DNA from: Actinomycetales bacterium
GTDB taxonomy: Bacteria > Actinomycetota > Actinomycetes > S36-B12
Direction of reading: 5' to 3'
DNA: 64,000 bases
NCBI GenBank assembly: GCA_018970025.1
Contig: JAGWXF010000007.1
Span: 1-64,000 of the forward strand
The notes under the pieces are model-generated. The model saw only the letters and a program-made list of their open reading frames with translations, did not search any database and had not been told where the DNA came from. Each line of letters starts with the position of its first letter. The stretch's first letter is position 1. Positions 33,942 to 43,994 of the stretch are shown here, one piece after another. Both the position numbers and the translations under genes were made by a program.

Positions 33942-34026
33942 CTCGCCGAGGGTCCCCCAACTCTAGCCTGTGCCGACAGGCACGCATGCAGCGCGGTCCA
34001 GCAGGGACCCTGTCGAGCGCCGTCGG

Positions 34027-35019
34027 TCAGTGCGATGAGGACGACTCCACCGGCGCATCCTCGAACATGCTGGTCACCGATCCGTCGGTGAAGACCTCGG
34101 TGATGGCCTTGGCCAGCAGGGGTGCGATCGACAGGGTCGTCAGCTTCGGGAAGCAGCGGTCAGCCGGCACCGGCAGGGTGTTGGTCACGACCACCTCGGA
34201 GATCCCGGACTCCTGCAGCCGCTCCTTGGCCGGATCGCTGAGGATGGCGTGCGTCGCCGCGACGATCACGTCGGCGGCCCCGTTCTCGAAGAGCGTCTCG
34301 GCCGCCTTCACGATGGTGCCGCCGGTGTCGATCATGTCGTCGACGACCACGCAGACGCGATCCTTCACATCGCCGACGACCTCGAAGACCCGCACCTGGT
34401 TGGGCACGTCCGGATCCCGTCGCTTGTGGATGATCGCCAGCGGCGCCCCGAGGACGTCCGTCCATCGCTCGGCCACGCGCACCCGGCCCGCATCCGGCGA
34501 GACCACCGTGATCCGCGAGCGGTCGACCCGGCCGGCGACATGGGCCGCGAGCAGCGGCAGCGAGAACAGGTGGTCGACCGGGCCGTCGAAGAAGCCCTGG
34601 ATCTGCGAGGTGTGCAGGTCCACGGTCATCAGGCGATCGGCACCCGCGGTCTTGAACAGGTCTGCCATGAGGCGGGCCGAGATCGGCTCGCGACCGCGGT
34701 GCTTCTTGTCCTGCCGGGCATACCCGTAGAAGGGCATGATGACGGTGATGCGCTTGGCCGATGCCCGCTTGAGCGCATCGACCATGATGAGCTGCTCCAT
34801 GATCCACGTGTTGATCGGCGTCGTGTGGCTCTGGAGCACGAAGGCATCGCAGCCTCGCACCGATTCCTGGAACCGGACGAAGATCTCCCCGTTGGCGAAG
34901 TCGTAGGCAGTGGTCTTCGACAGTGGCACCCCCAGGCACTCCGCGACCTCGCTCGCCAGCTCAGGGTGCGATCGTCCTGCCAGCAGGACCATCCGCTTGT
35001 GGTTGGGGACGAGGTCCAC
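34027..35019 (-). CDS. prs: Ribose-phosphate pyrophosphokinase
   Basis: 330 residues. It makes PRPP from ribose 5-phosphate and ATP. Seen are the flexible ATP loop PFYGYARQDKKHRGREPI, the metal/pyrophosphate histidine in VDLHTSQIQGFFDG and the PRPP loop VCVVVDDMIDTGGTIVKA. The start follows the glmU stop by only 4 bases, so the glmU-prs pair is one unit, as in most actinobacteria. Confidence 0.96.
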   Translation of the reverse strand: MDLVPNHKRMVLLAGRSHPELASEVAECLGVPLSKTTAYDFANGEIFVRFQESVRGCDAFVLQSHTTPINTWIMEQLIMVDALKRASAKRITVIMPFYGYARQDKKHRGREPISARLMADLFKTAGADRLMTVDLHTSQIQGFFDGPVDHLFSLPLLAAHVAGRVDRSRITVVSPDAGRVRVAERWTDVLGAPLAIIHKRRDPDVPNQVRVFEVVGDVKDRVCVVVDDMIDTGGTIVKAAETLFENGAADVIVAATHAILSDPAKERLQESGISEVVVTNTLPVPADRCFPKLTTLSIAPLLAKAITEVFTDGSVTSMFEDAPVESSSSH

Positions 35020-35023
35020 GTCG

Positions 35024-36484
35024 CTACTCCTCCTGCGCTTGCTTGGCTGCCTGGGCTGATGGGGTTCCAGCGCGCCGCCGAAGCACCCAGTCGCGGATCG
35101 TGCGCTGCCGAGCGCGGCCGACGGCCATCGCCCCAGCCGGGACGTCCTCGGTGATCACCGAGCCCGCTGCCGTATATGCGCCATCGCCGACGGTCACCGG
35201 CGCCACGAGCATGGTGTCGCTGCCGATGCGCACCTGCCGGCCGATCACCGTTCGGTGCTTGTCGACGCCGTCGTAGTTCACGAAGACGGTCGCGGCACCG
35301 ATGTTCGTGCCCTCGCCGATCTCGGCGTCACCGACATAGGACAGGTGTGGCACCTTTGCGCCGTCGCCAACGGTCGCGTTCTTGATCTCGACATACGCGC
35401 CTGCCTTCGCATCCGCCCCCAGGATCGTCCCCGGCCGCAGGAAGGTGAAGGGGCCGACGGACGCATCGGCGCCGATGACCGCCAGCTCAGCCCATGCATG
35501 GCGCACCGTGGCCCCGGGGCCAACCTCGCAGGAGACCAGGGTCGTGCCCGGGCCGATGACCGCGCCTGCAGCGACCGAGGTCGGCCCGCGCAGGGTGCAC
35601 GACGGCAGGATGGTGACGTCCGGCTCGAGGTCGACGTCGACATCAATCCAGGTGCTCGACGAGTCGAGGATCGCCACGCCATCGCGCATCCACCGCGCAT
35701 TGATGCGATCGCGCATCAATGCGGCCGCCTGGGCAAGCTGCAGCCGGTCGTTGACCCCGAGGATCTCGTCCGCGTCCAGGCAGGCGGATACGGCAATGGG
35801 ATGCCCATCAGCGCGCAGCAGGCCGATGGCGTCGGTGAGGTACTCCTCGCCCTGGGCGTTGTCGGTCGTGATGCGCCCGAGGGCCCCTTCGACCGCATCC
35901 GCCTCGAAGGCATACATCCCGGAGTTGATCTCGTCGACGACGAGCTCCTCGACGGTCGCGTCCTTGTGCTCCACGATCCGGGCCAGCCCGCCGGCGTCAT
36001 CGCGCATCACCCTGCCGTAGCCGGTCGGGTCGGCTACTCGGGCGGTCAGCACGGTGGCCTTGGACGCAGTCGTGGCATGCTCGCGGAGCAGTCGGCCCAG
36101 GGTGTCGCGGGTGAGGAGCGGGGTATCGCCGGTCAGCACGATGACCGGGCCTGCCGCCAGGGACACCCCGCGGGTGCGCAGGTCGCCAAGGGCGATGCGC
36201 AGGGCATGGCCAGTGCCACGCTGCTCCTCCTGCACGACCGTGACCGCCCACGGGGCGAACTCCTGCACGTGGGCGATCACCTGCTCGCGACCATGGCCGA
36301 CGACGATCACCATGTGCTCGGGCTCCAGTGCGGACGCCGCCTCGATGACATGGACCAACAGGGAGCGGCCAGCCACCTGATGGAGCACCTTGGGCAGCGA
36401 CGATCGCATGCGCTTGCCCTCGCCCGCGGCGAGGATGATCACGGCGGCGGGCCGCGGGGCCGCGCCCCCGGCTGGCGATGTCAC
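35024..36484 (-). CDS. glmU: Bifunctional GlmU (acetyltransferase/uridylyltransferase)
   Basis: 486 residues from a GTG start. The N-terminal uridylyltransferase domain has [20 protein letters not shown] and [12 protein letters not shown]. The C-terminal left-handed beta-helix acetyltransferase has repeated hexapeptides and [16 protein letters not shown]. It makes UDP-GlcNAc for peptidoglycan. The frame is open upstream into the MocR gene's antisense, but GTGACATCG gives the normal length. The gene reads directly into prs. Confidence 0.95.
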   Translation of the reverse strand: MTSPAGGAAPRPAAVIILAAGEGKRMRSSLPKVLHQVAGRSLLVHVIEAASALEPEHMVIVVGHGREQVIAHVQEFAPWAVTVVQEEQRGTGHALRIALGDLRTRGVSLAAGPVIVLTGDTPLLTRDTLGRLLREHATTASKATVLTARVADPTGYGRVMRDDAGGLARIVEHKDATVEELVVDEINSGMYAFEADAVEGALGRITTDNAQGEEYLTDAIGLLRADGHPIAVSACLDADEILGVNDRLQLAQAAALMRDRINARWMRDGVAILDSSSTWIDVDVDLEPDVTILPSCTLRGPTSVAAGAVIGPGTTLVSCEVGPGATVRHAWAELAVIGADASVGPFTFLRPGTILGADAKAGAYVEIKNATVGDGAKVPHLSYVGDAEIGEGTNIGAATVFVNYDGVDKHRTVIGRQVRIGSDTMLVAPVTVGDGAYTAAGSVITEDVPAGAMAVGRARQRTIRDWVLRRRAGTPSAQAAKQAQEE

Positions 36485-36503
36485 AGGCTGAGCGTATTTG
36501 ATC

Positions 36504-36529
36504 GCCGCGGCGAGCCTCATCGCCGCGGC
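36504..36529 (-). terminator. Hairpin between mocR-type gene and glmU
   Basis: GCCGCGGCG (36504-36512) and CGCCGCGGC (36521-36529) form a nine-bp stem with an eight-base loop. It lies in the 67-base gap after the stop of the MocR-type regulator and before the glmU start. It would separate the two transcription units. Confidence 0.55.
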
Positions 36530-36551
36530 AAATTTCGATCGCCAGGGCGAG

Positions 36552-37922
36552 CTAGATGCCGCGGAGAGCCGAAGTTGCCTGGGCGGCCACGGCGACGGCC
36601 TCCAGGACTCGCTGCCACTGGTCGGCATCGTCCTCATGGAGGAGTCCGGTCGTGATCCGGACGTAGTCGCGACTGCCTCGCTCGAGCAGGAATGGGGTGC
36701 CCGGCGCAACCTTGACCCCCTGGGCGGCCAGGGCGATCAGCGCCGAGCGCTCGTCGGCCACCTCGACCCAGGCGTTGATGCCGTCGCCGGGGGTGCTCAC
36801 CACCCCGCGCTCGGCCAGGCCCGCACGCAGGGCCAGGCCGCGCATGGCGTACACCGCCCGAGCCCGGGACACCGCTGAGATCGACGAGGGGTCCGTGAGC
36901 AACTCGACCAGGACGGCCTGCAGCAGTCGGCTCGTCCACCCCGGGCCCAGCATGCGGCGGGCAGCCAGCGCCTCGACGACCCCAGCGGCCCCGCCGACGG
37001 CCGCGATGCGCAGGTCGGGCCCATGGGACTTGGAGTAGCTGCGGATGTGAACGGTTCGCTCGGGCAGGTGCGTGCCGATGGAGACATCCGGCCCGGTGGC
37101 GATATCGCCGCTGTGATCGTCCTCCACGACGAGTGCGGAAGCGGTCGCCAGGACCGTCGCGAGCTCGGCGGCCCGCTCCCGGGACATGCTCGTCCCGGTC
37201 GGGTTCTGGGCCCGCGGCTGCAGGAATACCGCAACCGGCTCGGACGCCAACGCATCGGCGAGCGCCGTCGGCAGCATCCCGGACTCGTCCATCGGGACCC
37301 CGATGAGCTCAGCCCCCGTCCGCTCCAGCATGTCGATGAGCGGCGGGAAGCCTGGGTCCTCCAGCACCACGCGGTCGCCGAGGCGCACGAGCTGGTCGAC
37401 GATCCGGGAGAGGGCATCCATTGCCCCATCGACGACGGTGATGCGGCCGGGATCGAACGGCCACGAGGCATGCAGCAGCTGCTCCAGCTCGGGGATGACC
37501 GGGTCATCGAGGTACGAGGACGTCCAGGCGCCCTCGCGCTCGGTCACCCTGGTGAGGGCCTGCTGCAGTGAGGGCAGCAGGCTCGGATCCGGAGTTCCGG
37601 TCGACAGGTCGATATCCCCCGTCCCGGGAGCGGCACCGATACCGATGAATCGGGCAGGCTGCATGGGATCATGCGGATCCCGGACGAAGGTGCCTGCACG
37701 GCCTCTGGGCTGGATGGCCCCGACCTCGATCAGGGCCCGCCAGGCGTCGCTGACCGTCGTCAGGCTGACCCCGAGCTCCCCGGCAATGGCCCGGACCGTG
37801 GGCAGGCGGCTGCCGGGAGTGAGCGTTCCGGCTCGGATGAGTCGGTTGATGGCGGACGCGATCCCGGCTGGCGTCCGGTCATCGACCTCCGCCATCAGGG
37901 TGCCCAGCTCGGCCTGACTCAT
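36552..37922 (-). CDS. MocR-type (GntR-HTH + aminotransferase-fold) regulator
   Basis: About 456 residues. The N-terminal GntR winged helix ([28 protein letters not shown]) spans roughly residues 20-85. A full type I aminotransferase fold follows, with [10 protein letters not shown] holding the PLP aspartate and [11 protein letters not shown] holding the PLP lysine. Proteins of this design bind PLP as effector and act as activators or repressors. The gene is divergent from the pyrimidine-catabolism operon, with paired TAACACAAT sites between them, so that operon is its probable target. An ATG at 37937 is an alternative start. Confidence 0.88.
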   Translation of the reverse strand: MSQAELGTLMAEVDDRTPAGIASAINRLIRAGTLTPGSRLPTVRAIAGELGVSLTTVSDAWRALIEVGAIQPRGRAGTFVRDPHDPMQPARFIGIGAAPGTGDIDLSTGTPDPSLLPSLQQALTRVTEREGAWTSSYLDDPVIPELEQLLHASWPFDPGRITVVDGAMDALSRIVDQLVRLGDRVVLEDPGFPPLIDMLERTGAELIGVPMDESGMLPTALADALASEPVAVFLQPRAQNPTGTSMSRERAAELATVLATASALVVEDDHSGDIATGPDVSIGTHLPERTVHIRSYSKSHGPDLRIAAVGGAAGVVEALAARRMLGPGWTSRLLQAVLVELLTDPSSISAVSRARAVYAMRGLALRAGLAERGVVSTPGDGINAWVEVADERSALIALAAQGVKVAPGTPFLLERGSRDYVRITTGLLHEDDADQWQRVLEAVAVAAQATSALRGI

Positions 37923-37987
37923 TCCATCTCCGACCATGCTGCCCGGGCAGGCGAGCCCAGGATTCCCGGTACGAATTTAGTCAACGG

Positions 37988-38033
37988 GTGTTGTAACACA
38001 ATGCATACTGTCTAGGCTGAGCGATAACACAAT
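37988..38033. promoter_or_regulatory. Operator region for the pyrimidine cluster
   Basis: TAACACAAT occurs twice as a direct repeat (37994-38002 and 38025-38033), 31 bases apart, about three helical turns. The first copy is part of the palindrome GTGTTGTAACAC (37988-37999). Direct repeats on one DNA face are typical of MocR-type regulators. The region lies between the divergent regulator and the beta-ureidopropionase gene. An AGGAGGAAG ribosome site follows before the ATG at 38061. Confidence 0.65.
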
Positions 38034-38060
38034 CCGACCACCTGCACCTCAGGAGGAAGC

Positions 38061-38897
38061 ATGACGATCGTCCGCGCCGCACTGGTCCAGACCAACTGGA
38101 CCGGCGACAAGGAGTCGATGATCCAGGCCCATGAGCAGTACGCCCGTGACGCCGCCGCCCAGGGAGCCCAGGTCATCTGCTTCCAGGAGCTGTTCTACGG
38201 GCCCTACTTCTGCCAGGTGCAGGACGCGAAGTTCTACGAGTACGCCGAGGCCATCCCCGGCCCGACGACTGAGCGCTTCCAGGCCATGGCCAAGGAGCTG
38301 GGCATGGTCATGGTGCTGCCGATGTACGAGAAGGAGCAGGACGGGTTCCTCTATAACACTGCTGCGGTGGTCGACGCCGATGGCAGCTACCTCGGCAAGT
38401 ACCGCAAGCAGCACATCCCGCATGTGGGCGGCTTCTGGGAGAAGTTCTACTTCCGTCCCGGCAACGGCGGCTACCCGGTGTTCGACACCGCGGTCGGCAA
38501 GATCGGCGTCTATATCTGCTACGACCGGCACTTCCCGGAGGGCTGGCGAGCCCTGGGCCTGAACGGCGCCCAGATCGTGTTCAATCCCTCGGCGACCTCA
38601 CGCGGCCTGTCGCAGTACCTGTGGAGCATCGAGCAGCCGGCTGCGGCCGTCGCCAATGAGTACTACGTCGGCGCGATCAACCGGGTCGGCATCGAGGATC
38701 TCGGCGAGGACGATTTCTACGGCCAGTCCTACTTCGTCGACCCCGAGGGCAGCTACGTGGGCGAGAAGGCCGATCCCTACAACCCCGAGTTGATCGTCCG
38801 CGACCTAGACCTCGACCTCATCACCACCGTGCGCAATCGCTGGGCCTTCTACCGCGATCGCCGCCCGGAGGCCTACGGCGACCTGGTCCGGCCGTAG
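38061..38897 (+). CDS. pydC: Beta-ureidopropionase / N-carbamoyl-beta-alanine amidohydrolase
   Basis: 278 residues of the nitrilase superfamily. The catalytic triad is visible: E43 (ICFQELF), K116 (KYRKQHIP) and C153 (VYICYDRHFPEGW). The HIPHVGGFWEKFYF segment is typical of beta-ureidopropionase and related carbamoylases. It hydrolyses N-carbamoyl-beta-alanine to beta-alanine, CO2 and ammonia, the last step of reductive uracil breakdown. It is the first gene of the cluster, and dihydropyrimidinase follows after 57 bases. Confidence 0.9.
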   Translation: MTIVRAALVQTNWTGDKESMIQAHEQYARDAAAQGAQVICFQELFYGPYFCQVQDAKFYEYAEAIPGPTTERFQAMAKELGMVMVLPMYEKEQDGFLYNTAAVVDADGSYLGKYRKQHIPHVGGFWEKFYFRPGNGGYPVFDTAVGKIGVYICYDRHFPEGWRALGLNGAQIVFNPSATSRGLSQYLWSIEQPAAAVANEYYVGAINRVGIEDLGEDDFYGQSYFVDPEGSYVGEKADPYNPELIVRDLDLDLITTVRNRWAFYRDRRPEAYGDLVRP

Positions 38898-38954
38898 CCT
38901 GACCCCAGCATCAGAAGCGATCAAGGCCAAAAGACCGGCAAAGAGGAGACTGCC

Positions 38955-40373
38955 ATGACCATCCTCATCAAGAACGGCAGCGTCGTGTCACCCCAGGGCA
39001 CCAGCCTGGCGGACGTGCTGATCGACGGCGAGCAGATCGCCGCCGTGCTCGCCCCGGGCGACACCTCGCTGGGGGCATCGCTGGAGTCGACCGCCGACCG
39101 GGTGATCGACGCCACCGGCAAGTACGTCATCCCCGGCGGGGTCGACTGCCACACCCACATGGAGTTGCCATTCGGCGGCACCTTCGCCTCCGACACCTTC
39201 GAGACCGGTACAAGGGCAGCGGCCTGGGGCGGGACGACGACCATCATCGACTTCGCGGTGCAGAAGACCGGCGAGCGGGTGCAGGACGGCCTTGCCGCAT
39301 GGCACGAGAAGGCCCGCGGCAACTGCCATGTCGACTACGCCTTCCACCAGATCATCGGCGGAGTCGATGACGACTCCTTGAAGGCGATGGACGAGCTTGT
39401 CGGCGAGGGCATCACCAGCTTCAAGCTCTTCATGGCCTACCCGGGCGTCTTCTACTCGGACGACGGCCAGATCCTGCGCGCGATGCAGACGGCCGCCAAC
39501 AACGGCGCGATGATCATGATGCACGCGGAGAACGGCATCGCGATCGACGTGCTCGTCGCCCAGGCACTCGCCGAGGGCAAGACCGATCCGATTTACCACG
39601 GCCTGACCCGGCCCTGGGAGACCGAGGCCGAGGCCACCAACCGGGCGATCATGCTGGCCCGGATGACCGGCGCACCCCTGTATATCGTGCACATGTCGGC
39701 CAAGCAGGCCGTCGGCGTGCTGCAGCAGGCGCGCGACGGCGGCTGGAATCTCTTCGGCGAGACCTGCCCGCAGTACCTGTACCTCTCGCTCGAGGAGCAG
39801 CTCAGCGCCCCTGGCTTCGAGGGCGCCAAGTGGGTGTGCTCGACGCCGCTTCGCGCCCGGGCCGAGGGCCATCAGGACGAGCTGTGGCGCTACCTGCGCA
39901 CCAACGACCTGTCGGTGGTGAGCACCGATCACTGCCCCTTCTGCTTCAAGGAGCAAAAGGAGCTCGGCCTGGGCAACTTCGCCAAGATCCCCAACGGCAT
40001 CGGCTCCGTCGAGCACCGGATGGATCTCATCTACCAGGGCGTGGTGAACGGCGAGATCACCCTGGAGCGCTGGGTCGAGATCTGCTCCACCACCCCGGCC
40101 CGCATGTTCGGCCTGTATGGCCGCAAGGGCGATATCCGGCCCGGGTTCGATGCCGACGTCGTGATCTACGACCCGGCCGGACGTACCGAGATCGGCCTGC
40201 ACAAGACCCACCACATGAACATGGATCACTCCGCCTGGGAGGGATACGTGATCGACGGCCATGTCGACACGGTGCTCTCGCGCGGCCGGGTCGTGGTCGA
40301 CAACCACGAGTACCACGGAGCCAAGGGCCACGGCCAGTACCTCAAGCGGGGCCTGTCGCAGTACCTGGTCTAG
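38955..40373 (+). CDS. pydB: Dihydropyrimidinase
   Basis: 472 residues of the cyclic amidohydrolase group. Zinc ligands are H66 and H68 (VDCHTHMELPFGG), carbamylated K157 (ITSFKLFMAYPG), H190 (MMHAENG), H246 (YIVHMSAKQ) and D325 (STDHCPF). It opens dihydrouracil or dihydrothymine to the N-carbamoyl amino acid. Length and motifs favour dihydropyrimidinase over allantoinase, and the neighbouring beta-ureidopropionase strengthens this. A GAGGAG-like ribosome site precedes the ATG. Confidence 0.94.
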   Translation: MTILIKNGSVVSPQGTSLADVLIDGEQIAAVLAPGDTSLGASLESTADRVIDATGKYVIPGGVDCHTHMELPFGGTFASDTFETGTRAAAWGGTTTIIDFAVQKTGERVQDGLAAWHEKARGNCHVDYAFHQIIGGVDDDSLKAMDELVGEGITSFKLFMAYPGVFYSDDGQILRAMQTAANNGAMIMMHAENGIAIDVLVAQALAEGKTDPIYHGLTRPWETEAEATNRAIMLARMTGAPLYIVHMSAKQAVGVLQQARDGGWNLFGETCPQYLYLSLEEQLSAPGFEGAKWVCSTPLRARAEGHQDELWRYLRTNDLSVVSTDHCPFCFKEQKELGLGNFAKIPNGIGSVEHRMDLIYQGVVNGEITLERWVEICSTTPARMFGLYGRKGDIRPGFDADVVIYDPAGRTEIGLHKTHHMNMDHSAWEGYVIDGHVDTVLSRGRVVVDNHEYHGAKGHGQYLKRGLSQYLV

Positions 40374-40438
40374 CAGTCGAAGTCGTCGAAGCACGCCAAC
40401 CTCCACTGCCCTCAGTGGAGCCTGAAACAGGAGCACGC

Positions 40439-41926
40439 ATGCGCAAGATCGAGCACTGGATCGACAACGCGATCGCCCCGTCGACCTCGGGCCGAACCGG
40501 CCCGGTCTACAACCCGGCGACCGGCGAGCAGCAGGCTGAGGTCGCCCTGGCCTCAGTGGAGGAGGTCGACGCGGTGGTGGCCTCCGCCAAGCGGGCCGCG
40601 AAGGCCTGGCGATCGTCATCCCTGTCGCGCCGGTCGGAGATCCTGTTCAAGTTCCGGGCACTGGTCGACGAGAACCGCGACACGATTGCCGAGCTGGTAT
40701 CGATCGAGCACGGCAAGGTGCCCAGCGACGCGGCTGGCGAGCTGGCCCGCGGCCTGGAGAACATCGAGTTCGCCTGCGGCATTCCGCAGCTGCTCAAGGG
40801 CGGCTACAGCGAGCAGGTCTCCGGCGGGGTCGACGTCTACTCGATCCGCCAGCCCCTCGGGGTCGTCGCGGGCATCACGCCCTTCAACTTCCCGGCAATG
40901 GTGCCGATGTGGATGTTCGCCAATGCCATCGCCTGCGGCAATGCGTTCGTCCTCAAGCCCAGCGAGAAGGACCCGTCGGTGACACTGTTCATCGCCGAAC
41001 TGCTCAAGCAGGCCGGCCTGCCCGATGGGGTGTTCAACATCGTCCAGGGCGACAAGGTCGCGGTCGACCGCCTGCTGGAGCACCCCGATGTCGCGGCGAT
41101 CAGCTTCGTGGGCTCCACCCCGATCGCCCGGTACATCTACACGACGGGTACCGCAAACGGCAAGCGGGTGCAGGCCCTCGGCGGCGCGAAGAACCACATG
41201 ATCGTGCTGCCGGACGCCGATATCGACATGGCTGCTGACGCCGCCGTGAGCGCTGCATACGGCTCTGCCGGCGAGCGCTGCATGGCGATCTCGGTTGCCG
41301 TGGCGGTCGGCTCGGCCGCCGACCCGCTGGTCGATGCGATCGCCAAGCGGCTGCCGATGATCGAGGTGGGCCCCGGCACCCAGCCCTCCGCCGTCATGGG
41401 CCCGCTGATCACCGCGGAGCATCGCGACAAGGTGGCCTCGTACCTGGCGCAGGCACCAGCCGAGGGCGCGACCGTCGTGGTCGATGGCCGCACTGCCGAG
41501 CTACCCCCCCAGGGCTACTTCCTGGGCGTCTCGCTCATCGACAACGTGCGCCCCGGGATGAAGTGCTACGACGACGAGATCTTCGGGCCGGTGCTATCGG
41601 TCGTGCGCGTGGCTACCTACGAGGAGGCCGTGCAGCTCATCAACGATCACCAGTACGGCAACGGCACCGCGATCTTCACCCGTGACGGTGGCGCGGCCCG
41701 GCAGTTCCAGTTCGACATCAACGTCGGCATGGTCGGCATCAACGTCCCGATCCCGGTCCCGGTCGCCTACTACAGCTTCGGCGGCTGGAAGGCCTCGCTG
41801 TTCGGCGACAGCAACATGTACGGCCCGGCCGGCATCGACTTCTACACCCGCACCAAGACCGTCACCTCTCGCTGGCCCGACCCGGCGACGTCCAGCGTGG
41901 ACCTGGGCTTCCCCCGGACCCGCTAG
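40439..41926 (+). CDS. mmsA: CoA-acylating methylmalonate/malonate-semialdehyde dehydrogenase
   Basis: 495 residues of the aldehyde dehydrogenase superfamily. The nucleophile is C281 in GSAGERCMAIS. The usual general-base Glu is replaced by Asn in GGAKNHMIVLPDA, a mark of the CoA-dependent methylmalonate-semialdehyde group. It would convert malonate semialdehyde from beta-alanine into acetyl-CoA, or methylmalonate semialdehyde from thymine into propionyl-CoA. The long open frame upstream of the ATG is within pydB in another frame. Confidence 0.93.
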   Translation: MRKIEHWIDNAIAPSTSGRTGPVYNPATGEQQAEVALASVEEVDAVVASAKRAAKAWRSSSLSRRSEILFKFRALVDENRDTIAELVSIEHGKVPSDAAGELARGLENIEFACGIPQLLKGGYSEQVSGGVDVYSIRQPLGVVAGITPFNFPAMVPMWMFANAIACGNAFVLKPSEKDPSVTLFIAELLKQAGLPDGVFNIVQGDKVAVDRLLEHPDVAAISFVGSTPIARYIYTTGTANGKRVQALGGAKNHMIVLPDADIDMAADAAVSAAYGSAGERCMAISVAVAVGSAADPLVDAIAKRLPMIEVGPGTQPSAVMGPLITAEHRDKVASYLAQAPAEGATVVVDGRTAELPPQGYFLGVSLIDNVRPGMKCYDDEIFGPVLSVVRVATYEEAVQLINDHQYGNGTAIFTRDGGAARQFQFDINVGMVGINVPIPVPVAYYSFGGWKASLFGDSNMYGPAGIDFYTRTKTVTSRWPDPATSSVDLGFPRTR

Positions 41927-41981
41927 GCGAACCCGCCACACTCCCGCATCACCGACCGAACACGACGAGGAAGGCAACCAC

Positions 41982-43001
41982 GTGGACATCGGCGTCGTCC
42001 TGCAGTGCACTCCCCCCGCAGCGCGGGTCATCGACCTGGCCAAGCGTGCCGAGGCGTATGGCTTCACGTACGTATGGACCTTCGATTCGCACATCCTGTG
42101 GGAGGAGCCGTACGTCATCTACAGCAAGATCCTCGACCAGACGCGCAAGGTGATCGTGGGGCCGATGGTGACGAACCCGGCCACCCGCGACATCACCGTG
42201 ACCGCGTCGGTGTTCGCCACCCTCAATGAGATGTACGGCAACCGGACGGTCATCGGCATCGGCCGCGGCGACTCTGCGGTGCGCGTCACCAACGGCAAGC
42301 CGGTCAGCGTCGGCGAGCTTCGCCAGGCCGTCATCGACATCAAGGGCCTGACCAATGGCGAGGCCGTCGAGTACAAGGGCAACAGCATCCGGTTGCCCTG
42401 GGCCTCCTCCAGCCGCGCCGGGGTCTGGGTGGCCGCCTACGGGCCCAAGGTGCTCGCCCTGACCGGGGAGGTCGGCGACGGATTCATCCTGCAGCTGGCG
42501 GATCCGTCGATCGCGGAGTGGACCATCACGGCCGTCAAGGAGGCCGCCAAGGCAGCCGGCCGCGACCCGGAGTCCCTGCAGATCTGCGTGGCCGCGCCCG
42601 CCTATGTGACCGATGACGTCGCCCATGCCCGTGACCAGCTGCGCTGGTTCGGCGGCATGGTCGGCAACCACGTCGCGGATATCGTCGAGCGGTACGGCGA
42701 GAGCGGCGGGGGCGTCCCGACCGCGCTGACCGAGTACATCAAGAATCGCAAGGGCTACGACTACAACGAGCATGGTCGAGCGGGCAATACCCATACCGAC
42801 TTCGTGCCCGACGAGATCATCGACCGCTTCTGCATCATCGGCCCGGTGGCCGAGCATGTGCGCCGGCTCGAGGAGCTCAAGGCCCTCGGGGTCACCCAGT
42901 TCGCCCTGTACCTGCAGCACGACGACAAGGACCACACCCTGGCCCAGTACGGCGAGAAGGTCATCCCGGCCATCCAGGAGACGGTGCTCGCCAAGAGCTG
43001 A
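41982..43001 (+). CDS. LLM-class flavin/F420-dependent oxidoreductase
   Basis: 339 residues of the bacterial luciferase-like family. It begins at a GTG (VDIGVVLQCTPP) after a GAGGAAGG ribosome site. Family parts include RAEAYGFTYVWTFDSHILWEE, GIGRGDSAVR and the C-terminal IIGPVAEHVRRLEELKALGV. It belongs with members found beside dihydropyrimidinase genes. Its reaction is not known. No classical dihydropyrimidine dehydrogenase is in the window, so one possibility is a redox step on a pyrimidine or related compound. Confidence 0.85.
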   Translation: MDIGVVLQCTPPAARVIDLAKRAEAYGFTYVWTFDSHILWEEPYVIYSKILDQTRKVIVGPMVTNPATRDITVTASVFATLNEMYGNRTVIGIGRGDSAVRVTNGKPVSVGELRQAVIDIKGLTNGEAVEYKGNSIRLPWASSSRAGVWVAAYGPKVLALTGEVGDGFILQLADPSIAEWTITAVKEAAKAAGRDPESLQICVAAPAYVTDDVAHARDQLRWFGGMVGNHVADIVERYGESGGGVPTALTEYIKNRKGYDYNEHGRAGNTHTDFVPDEIIDRFCIIGPVAEHVRRLEELKALGVTQFALYLQHDDKDHTLAQYGEKVIPAIQETVLAKS

Positions 43002-43085
43002 CCCATACCCAGCGCGCCTGCTAGGCAGACTGGCGGCCCAGTTGATACCCGTCCGTTACACGTTTGACCCATGAACGAAGGAACT

Positions 43086-43994
43086 GTGAGCGAAACTTCT
43101 CCGGTGTCGAACACCCAGGCGCCCGTCCGTCGACAGTCCGGTCGGCTGCGTCGCGGGCTGGCCTCACTGGGGTGGGCTCTGGCGGGGGTGCTCCTGGTCG
43201 TGGTGATGTGGGAGCTGGTGAAGGTCATCGGCTCCCTGGTCACCCTGCCCCTGGACACCGGCGACCAGGCGATGCCGCACGTATGGACGATGCTCCAGGG
43301 GGCCATGCAGCCAGAGGTTCGCGGATCCGACACGACCGTGCTCCAGGCGGTCGTGTCGGCAACCCTGCGGTCGCTGCTCGTTGCCATGGGCGGGTTCGCG
43401 ATCGGCGTCGCGATCGGCCTGCTGCTCGCGGTGATCATGCAGCGGTTCTGGTTCTTCGAGCGTGGCCTGCTGCCCTTCGTGATCGCCTCGCAGACCGTGC
43501 CCCTGATCGCCCTGGCACCGCTCATCGTCGGGATCGGCAACCGCATCTCCATCGGCCCGGTGCAGTGGAACACCACCTACTCGGTGATGTTCATCGCCTC
43601 CTACCTGGCCTTCTTTCCACTCTCGGTCGGCGCCCTGCGCGGCCTGCAGGCACCAACCGCGACGCACATCGAGCTGATGCGCTCATACGCGGCCACGCCC
43701 GGCCAGACCCTGCGCAAGCTGCGCTTCCCCGCCTCGGTGCCCTACCTGGTGCCCGCGATGAAGGTCTCGGCGGCCGCCGCGGTGGTCGGCACCGTTGTTG
43801 CCGAGATCTCCACCGGTGTCCGCGGCGGCATCGGTCGCCTGGTCATCGAGTACGCCCGGGAGATGACGGCGTCCCCGGCGAAGGTCTACGTCGCCGTCTT
43901 CGGCGCCATCGCCGTGGGCCTGCTCGCCGCCGCCCTGGTCGCCGCCCTCGACATGGCCCTTACCCGGAACCTCCCGAAGGAGCACTCGGCATGA
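43086..43994 (+). CDS. ABC transporter permease (NMT1/THI5-type importer), first
   Basis: About 302 residues with six spans, of the SsuC/TauC/ThiX permease family. The coupling loop is LMRSYAATPGQTLRKLRFP. GTG at 43086 follows AAGGA and is preferred. An ATG five codons upstream has no ribosome site. The stop overlaps the ATPase start by 4 bases. Its sister permease lies at 44813-45583, and the two probably form a heterodimer. Confidence 0.88.
   Translation: MSETSPVSNTQAPVRRQSGRLRRGLASLGWALAGVLLVVVMWELVKVIGSLVTLPLDTGDQAMPHVWTMLQGAMQPEVRGSDTTVLQAVVSATLRSLLVAMGGFAIGVAIGLLLAVIMQRFWFFERGLLPFVIASQTVPLIALAPLIVGIGNRISIGPVQWNTTYSVMFIASYLAFFPLSVGALRGLQAPTATHIELMRSYAATPGQTLRKLRFPASVPYLVPAMKVSAAAAVVGTVVAEISTGVRGGIGRLVIEYAREMTASPAKVYVAVFGAIAVGLLAAALVAALDMALTRNLPKEHSA

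Noticed and set aside
38988-40619. Minus-strand open frame of 543 codons
   Set aside because: It is antisense to dihydropyrimidinase, which has a complete set of metal ligands.
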